Shown here one piece after another: positions 60,752-64,000 of a stretch of 64,000 bases of DNA. The notes beneath the pieces were generated by a model, which ran no database searches, was not told where the DNA came from, and worked only from the letters and a program-made list of their open reading frames with translations. The stretch comes from Mycolicibacterium grossiae (GTDB taxonomy: Bacteria; Actinomycetota; Actinomycetes; Mycobacteriales; Mycobacteriaceae). The DNA lies in contig NZ_CP043474.1 in the NCBI RefSeq assembly GCF_008329645.1, forward strand, positions 3,224,001 through 3,288,000, in the 5' to 3' direction. The stretch's first letter is position 1, and every line of letters begins with the position of its first letter. A program made the position numbers and the translations under genes.

Positions 60752-60789
60752 GTCTCACCATGCTGAACGGTCTTCTCGCATAGTGAGAC
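60752..60789. promoter_or_regulatory. Inverted repeat in the MFS/FAH divergent region
   Basis: GTCTCAC (60752-60758) and GTGAGAC (60783-60789) are perfect inverted arms with a 24-bp spacer. The right part also reads TCTCGCATAGTGAGA, an imperfect local dyad. It lies 13 bp before the MFS start and 57 bp before the FAH start, so it may control either. Confidence 0.4.
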
Positions 60790-60833
60790 AGCCGCAGTGG
60801 CGGACCCGCCGTCGCCAGAGACGCCGTCCGCAC

Positions 60834-60839
60834 TAGGCT
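60834..60839 (+). promoter_or_regulatory. Putative -10 box for FAH-gltX
   Basis: TAGGCT is followed by six bases and the ATG at 60846, a leaderless arrangement for the FAH-gltX operon. Confidence 0.55.
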
Positions 60840-60845
60840 GGGCTG

Positions 60846-61634
60846 ATGCGTCTTGGTCGAATCGCCAGTCCCGACGGTGTTGCCTTCGTCACGATCGAGG
60901 GAGATGTGTCCGATCCCGGTGCGGCGGTGGTGCGGGAGATCGCCGAGCACCCCTTCGGCACGCCCGAGTTCACCGGCCGTTCCTGGCCCCTGGCGGACGT
61001 CCGGCTGCTCGCGCCCATCCTTGCCAGCAAGGTGATCTGCATGGGCAAGAACTACGCCGCCCACGCCGCGGAGATGGGCGGCGAGGCGCCGGAGGATCCG
61101 GTGATCTTCCTCAAGCCGAACACCGCGATCATCGGTCCGAACGTTCCCATCCAGCTGCCCGCCGATGCCCACCCGGTGCACCACGAGGGCGAACTCGCCG
61201 TCGTGATCGGCCGCCCCTGCAAGGACGTCCCGGCCGCCAGGGCAGCCGAGAACATCCTCGGCTACACCATCGCCAACGACGTCTCCGCCCGCGACCAGCA
61301 GCGCAAGGACGGGCAGTGGATGCGCGCGAAGGGCCATGACACCTTCTGTCCGGTCGGCCCGTGGATCGACACCGACGTCGACCCCTTCGATCTGGAACTG
61401 CGTACCGAGGTCAACGGGCAGGTCCGACAGCGCAGCCGGACCTCGCTGATGATCCACGACATCGGCGCCATCGTGGAATGGGCGTCGGCGGTCATGACCC
61501 TGCTTCCCGGCGACCTGATCCTGACCGGCACGCCCGAGGGCGTCGGCCCCATCGAGGACTCCGACACCGTGTCAATCACCATCGAGAAAATCGGCACGCT
61601 CACGAATCCGGTTGTCCGCAAGGGGAAGTCGTGA
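60846..61634 (+). CDS. Fumarylacetoacetate hydrolase family protein (Rv2993c-like)
   Basis: A 262-residue FAH-fold enzyme. Metal and catalytic motifs are [16 protein letters not shown] (about 61-76), [13 protein letters not shown] with the Glu ligands, and [13 protein letters not shown]. The C-terminal [18 protein letters not shown] is the family signature. It is annotated in M. tuberculosis as a possible 2-hydroxyhepta-2,4-diene-1,7-dioate isomerase; acylpyruvate or oxaloacetate activity is also possible. Overlaps the gltX GTG (GTGA). Confidence 0.9.
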   Translation: MRLGRIASPDGVAFVTIEGDVSDPGAAVVREIAEHPFGTPEFTGRSWPLADVRLLAPILASKVICMGKNYAAHAAEMGGEAPEDPVIFLKPNTAIIGPNVPIQLPADAHPVHHEGELAVVIGRPCKDVPAARAAENILGYTIANDVSARDQQRKDGQWMRAKGHDTFCPVGPWIDTDVDPFDLELRTEVNGQVRQRSRTSLMIHDIGAIVEWASAVMTLLPGDLILTGTPEGVGPIEDSDTVSITIEKIGTLTNPVVRKGKS

Positions 61635-63112
61635 GTGCCGACGTGACCGGCGCGGTGCGGGTCCGGTTCTGTCCCTCGCCGACCGGCACGCCGCACGTCG
61701 GACTGGTGCGCACCGCCCTGTTCAACTGGGCCTACGCGCGACACACCGGCGGCACGTTCGTGTTCCGGATCGAGGACACCGACGCCGCACGCGACAGCGC
61801 GGAGAGTTACGCCGCGATCCTCGACGCGCTGCGCTGGCTCGGCCTGGACTGGGACGAGGGTCCCGAGGTCGGCGGTCCGCACGCGCCGTACCGGCAGTCC
61901 GAGCGTCGCGAGATCTACCGCGACGTCATCGCCCGCCTGCTCGAGGCGGGGGAGGTCTACGAGGCGTACTCGACACCCGAGGAGGTCGAGGCCCGCCACC
62001 TCGCCGCCGGCCGCAACCCGAAGCTGGGCTACGACAACTTCGACCGCACGCTGACCGACGTGCAGAAGGCGGCCTTCGCCGCCGAGGGCCGGTCCCCGGT
62101 GCTGCGGCTGCGCATGCCCGACGAGGACCTGGGCTGGACCGACCTGGTGCGCGGACCGGTCAGTTTTCCGGCCGGATCGGTGCCCGACTTCGCGATCACG
62201 CGCGCCACCGGGGATCCGCTGTACACGTTGGTCAACCCGGTGGACGACGCGCTGATGCGCATCACGCACGTGCTGCGCGGCGAGGACATCATGCCGTCGA
62301 CGCCGCGCCAGATCGCGCTGTACCGCGCGCTCACGCGCATCGGGGTGGCCGAGCGGGTGCCGGAGTTCGCACACCTGCCGAGCGTGCTCGGCGAGGGCAA
62401 CAAGAAGCTGTCCAAGCGCGATCCGCAATCCAATCTGTTCCTGCACCGTGATCGGGGCTTCCTGCCGGAAGGGCTGCTGAACTACCTGGCGCTGCTCGGT
62501 TGGGGCATCGCCGACGACCGCGACGTCTTCGGCCTCGACGAGATGGTCGCCGCGTTCGACGTGCGCAACGTCAACGCGAATCCGGCGCGCTTCGACCAGA
62601 AGAAGGCCGACGCGATCAACGCCGAGCACATCCGGTTGCTCACCCCGGAGGACTTCACCGCCCGGCTGGCCGCCTACCTCGCCGAGCACGGGCACGACAC
62701 CGGCCTGGACGCCGACGCCTTCGCCACCGCGGCCGCGCTGGTGCAGACGCGCATCGTGGTCCTGGGTGACGCGTGGGGACTGCTCGGCTTCCTCGACGAG
62801 GGCACGTTCGCCCTCGACGAGAAGTCGGCGGCCAAGGAGTTGCGGGCCGAGGCGGTGCCGGTGCTCGACGCCGCCGTATCGGCGCTCGAGGCGGTGTCGG
62901 AGTGGACGACACCCGCGATCGAGGCCGCGCTCAAGGAGGCGCTCCTCGAGCGTCTCGAACTCAAGCCGCGCAAGGCCTTCGGACCCATCCGGGTGGCGGC
63001 CACCGGCGCGACGGTCAGCCCGCCGCTGTTCGAGTCGCTGGAGCTGCTCGGCCGAGACCGCAGCCTGACCAGGCTGCGGGCCGGTCGCGAGCATGCCGCC
63101 GCATCCGCCTGA
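61631..63112 (+). CDS. gltX: Glutamyl-tRNA synthetase
   Basis: A 493-residue class I synthetase. HIGH motif variant HVGL (22-25, in [17 protein letters not shown]) and KMSKS variant KKLSKRD (about 258-264). The anticodon-binding all-helical domain follows. Because mycobacteria lack GlnRS and carry GatCAB (also in this window), this enzyme is presumably non-discriminating and charges tRNA-Gln with Glu. tRNA-Gln and tRNA-Glu genes lie directly downstream. Confidence 0.97.
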   Translation: MSADVTGAVRVRFCPSPTGTPHVGLVRTALFNWAYARHTGGTFVFRIEDTDAARDSAESYAAILDALRWLGLDWDEGPEVGGPHAPYRQSERREIYRDVIARLLEAGEVYEAYSTPEEVEARHLAAGRNPKLGYDNFDRTLTDVQKAAFAAEGRSPVLRLRMPDEDLGWTDLVRGPVSFPAGSVPDFAITRATGDPLYTLVNPVDDALMRITHVLRGEDIMPSTPRQIALYRALTRIGVAERVPEFAHLPSVLGEGNKKLSKRDPQSNLFLHRDRGFLPEGLLNYLALLGWGIADDRDVFGLDEMVAAFDVRNVNANPARFDQKKADAINAEHIRLLTPEDFTARLAAYLAEHGHDTGLDADAFATAAALVQTRIVVLGDAWGLLGFLDEGTFALDEKSAAKELRAEAVPVLDAAVSALEAVSEWTTPAIEAALKEALLERLELKPRKAFGPIRVAATGATVSPPLFESLELLGRDRSLTRLRAGREHAAASA

Positions 63113-63145
63113 CGGGCGGTGTGAAAGCGGAGCCGAAATCTTTGG

Positions 63146-63151
63146 TAGTCT
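63146..63151 (+). promoter_or_regulatory. Possible promoter -10 for tRNA-Gln
   Basis: TAGTCT lies about 90 bp before tRNA-Gln, with GTGAAA (63121-63126) at a longish 19-bp spacing as a weak -35. The 129 bp between gltX and the tRNA show nothing else clear. Confidence 0.35.
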
Positions 63152-63241
63152 GCTCGTCGGCCCGAGAACGCGACGCCATGGTGGCCACCACGGCGCAGCA
63201 GCCTCGGATCAGGCTCCTGACCAGCGGTCATGGGCTGCCAT

Positions 63242-63313
63242 TGGGGTATGGTGTAATTGGCAACACAGCGGTTTCTGGTACCGCCATTCTAGGTTCGAGT
63301 CCTGGTACCCCAG
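63242..63313 (+). tRNA. tRNA-Gln (anticodon CTG)
   Basis: A 72-base cloverleaf: acceptor TGGGGTA/TACCCCA, anticodon stem GCGGT/ACCGC around loop TTCTGGT with anticodon CTG, T-arm with GGTTCGAGTCC. The CCA end is encoded (63314-63316). It is read with GluRS and GatCAB, not a GlnRS. Confidence 0.95.
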
Positions 63314-63325
63314 CCAATGCGGCGA

Positions 63326-63355
63326 TTAGGTCGGCGTGGTCTCACCCGCTATGCT
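63326..63355 (+). promoter_or_regulatory. Putative promoter of tRNA-Glu
   Basis: TTAGGT (63326-63331), an 18-bp spacer and TATGCT (63350-63355) lie 20 bp before tRNA-Glu, so this tRNA probably has its own promoter. Confidence 0.5.
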
Positions 63356-63375
63356 GACCGTCGCAGAAAGTTCTA

Positions 63376-63448
63376 GCCCCCGTCGTCTAGCGGCCTAGGA
63401 CGCCGCCCTCTCACGGCGGTAGCGTGGGTTCGAATCCCATCGGGGGTA
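63376..63448 (+). tRNA. tRNA-Glu (anticodon CTC)
   Basis: A 73-base cloverleaf: acceptor GCCCCCG/CGGGGGT (one G-U pair), anticodon stem CCGCC/GGCGG around loop CTCTCAC with anticodon CTC, T-arm GTGGGTTCGAATCCCAT split by the TTCGAAT loop. CCA is not encoded here, unlike the neighbouring tRNA-Gln. Confidence 0.95.
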
Positions 63449-63453
63449 CGCGT

Positions 63454-63486
63454 GAAGCGCCCGTCCACTCGGACGGGCGCTTCTTT
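63454..63486 (+). terminator. Terminator after tRNA-Glu
   Basis: GAAGCGCCCGTCC (63454-63466), loop ACTC, GGACGGGCGCTTC (63471-63483): a perfect 13-bp stem followed by a short T stretch (TTTC). Confidence 0.85.
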
Positions 63487-63554
63487 CGTCGAAGGGCCGT
63501 TCGCGGCCCGGGTTCGTCGAGCGCCGTTCACGGCCCGGGTTCGTCGAGCGCCGT
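63485..63554. repeat. Direct repeats between tRNA-Glu and the IclR gene
   Basis: Unit TTCGTCGA-(A/-)GCGCCGTTC-CGGCCCGGG occurs at 63485-63512 and 63513-63539, with a third, truncated copy TTCGTCGAGCGCCGT at 63540-63554 that ends at the IclR stop. Period is 27-28 bp. Confidence 0.85.
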
Positions 63555-63555
63555 G

Positions 63556-64000
63556 TCACAGTCGGCGGGTCAGCGCGTCGGCGGCAGCCAGCAGATCGGC
63601 CGCCCAGCGCGCGCCGGGGCGGCGGCCCATCCGGTCGATCGGCCCCGACACCGACACCGCGGCGATCACGGCGCCGCGGCCGTCGCGCACGGGTGCCGAG
63701 ACGCTCGCCACGCCGGGCTCGCGCTCCGCGGCGCTCTGGGCCCACCCACGCCTGCGGACCTCGGCGAGCGTGCGCTCGCTGAACGAGGCGTTCGGCAGCA
63801 CGGCCTGCTGCGTCGCGGCATCGCTGTAGGCGAGCAGCACCTTGGCCCCCGAGCCGGCCGTCATCGGCATGCGGGTGCCGACGGGAACGGTATCCCGCAG
63901 CCCGGCAGGCGGTTCCAGCGCGGCCACACACACCCGCGACGTGCCCTCGCGGCGGTAGAGCTGAATGCTCTCGCCGGTGATCTCGCGCAGCCGCGGAAGC
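63556..64000 (-). CDS. IclR-family regulator, C-terminal part (cut by window end)
   Basis: Only the last 148 codons are in the window; the N-terminal helix-turn-helix lies beyond 64000. The visible part is the IclR effector-binding domain: LREITGESIQLYRREGTSR, GTRMPMTAGSGAKVLLAYSD, RRRGWAQSAAEREPGVASV and SVSGPIDRMG. By position it corresponds to Rv2989, the LtbR/NdgR-type regulator usually divergent from leuCD, so leuCD probably lies just outside the window. Confidence 0.88.
   Translation of the reverse strand, partial: LPRLREITGESIQLYRREGTSRVCVAALEPPAGLRDTVPVGTRMPMTAGSGAKVLLAYSDAATQQAVLPNASFSERTLAEVRRRGWAQSAAEREPGVASVSAPVRDGRGAVIAAVSVSGPIDRMGRRPGARWAADLLAAADALTRRL

Noticed and set aside
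58533..61457. A 974-codon minus-strand open frame over the MarR, MFS and FAH region.
   Set aside because: It crosses several well-supported genes on both strands, and its translation is repetitive with no domain; open only because of high G+C.
62773..63357. Frames running from gltX through tRNA-Gln.
   Set aside because: They translate the tRNA itself and have shadow composition; tRNA structure explains the sequence.

Overview
The window is very G+C-rich DNA from an actinobacterium, almost certainly a mycobacterium of the rapid-growing, pigmented (Mycolicibacterium-like) kind. The gene order matches, in inverted orientation, what I remember of the Mycobacterium tuberculosis Rv3044-Rv2989 region: fecB, ctaD, serB2, an ABC ATPase, a Nudix protein, echA17, the methylglucose lipopolysaccharide (MGLP) block, fixA/fixB, iscS, mnmA, ligA, gatC/A, pfkA, gatB, lppZ, doxX, cfp6, ilvB/N/C, serA, leuB, gltX, two tRNAs and an IclR regulator. 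Many genes have a TANNNT -10 box 5-9 bases before an ATG or GTG start, which is the mycobacterial leaderless-transcript pattern. No insertion sequence, integrase, prophage or CRISPR array is visible.

Layout. 1-2.6 kb: end of an unrecognised gene, a 2-oxoglutarate/Fe(II) oxygenase and the iron-siderophore lipoprotein FecB. 2.8-5.8 kb: cytochrome c oxidase subunit I and phosphoserine phosphatase. 5.8-8.2 kb: a MocR-type regulator divergent from a very small ORF and a YczE-type membrane protein. 8.2-12.7 kb: ABC ATPase, Nudix, enoyl-CoA hydratase, methyltransferase and THUMP-like protein. 12.7-19.2 kb: secreted and lipoproteins plus the MGLP block (acyltransferase, glucosyltransferase, GH57 enzyme, methyltransferase). 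19.4-21.2 kb: electron-transfer flavoprotein. 21.3-24.3 kb: NAD(P)-binding protein, cupin and an OlsB/OlsA-like acyltransferase pair. 24.3-28.4 kb: IscS, MnmA, a lipoprotein and a MetE-C-like protein. 28.5-31.5 kb: a low-complexity surface protein, an acyl-CoA ligase and a YjbR protein. 31.6-38.8 kb: ligA, gatC/A, pfkA, gatB. 38.8-42.7 kb: an orphan PrrB-like histidine kinase, LppZ, DoxX, Cfp6. 42.8-46.4 kb: ilvBNC with its leader-peptide attenuator. 46.5-53.9 kb: a carotenoid cluster. 54.0-61.6 kb: an FAD oxidoreductase, serA, leuB, a MarR unit, an MFS transporter and an FAH hydrolase. 61.6-64 kb: gltX, tRNA-Gln, tRNA-Glu and an IclR regulator cut by the window end.

How the genes work together. 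Branched-chain amino acid synthesis (ilvBNC, leuB, and probably leuCD just beyond the window next to the IclR gene) and serine synthesis (serA, serB2) are represented. GluRS, tRNA-Gln, tRNA-Glu and all three GatCAB subunits lie in one window, which is the indirect route to Gln-tRNA(Gln). The accessory highlight is a tightly overlapped operon crtE-crtI-crtB-crtT-crtU-Rieske oxygenase, with idi convergent to it. It should make an aromatic carotenoid and oxidise it further, but no lycopene cyclase is present locally. Other notable elements are the ilvB attenuator, several dyad operators beside regulators, and four short tandem or clustered repeat arrays in intergenic DNA.

Statements about M. tuberculosis counterparts and published work are from memory, not from a search.
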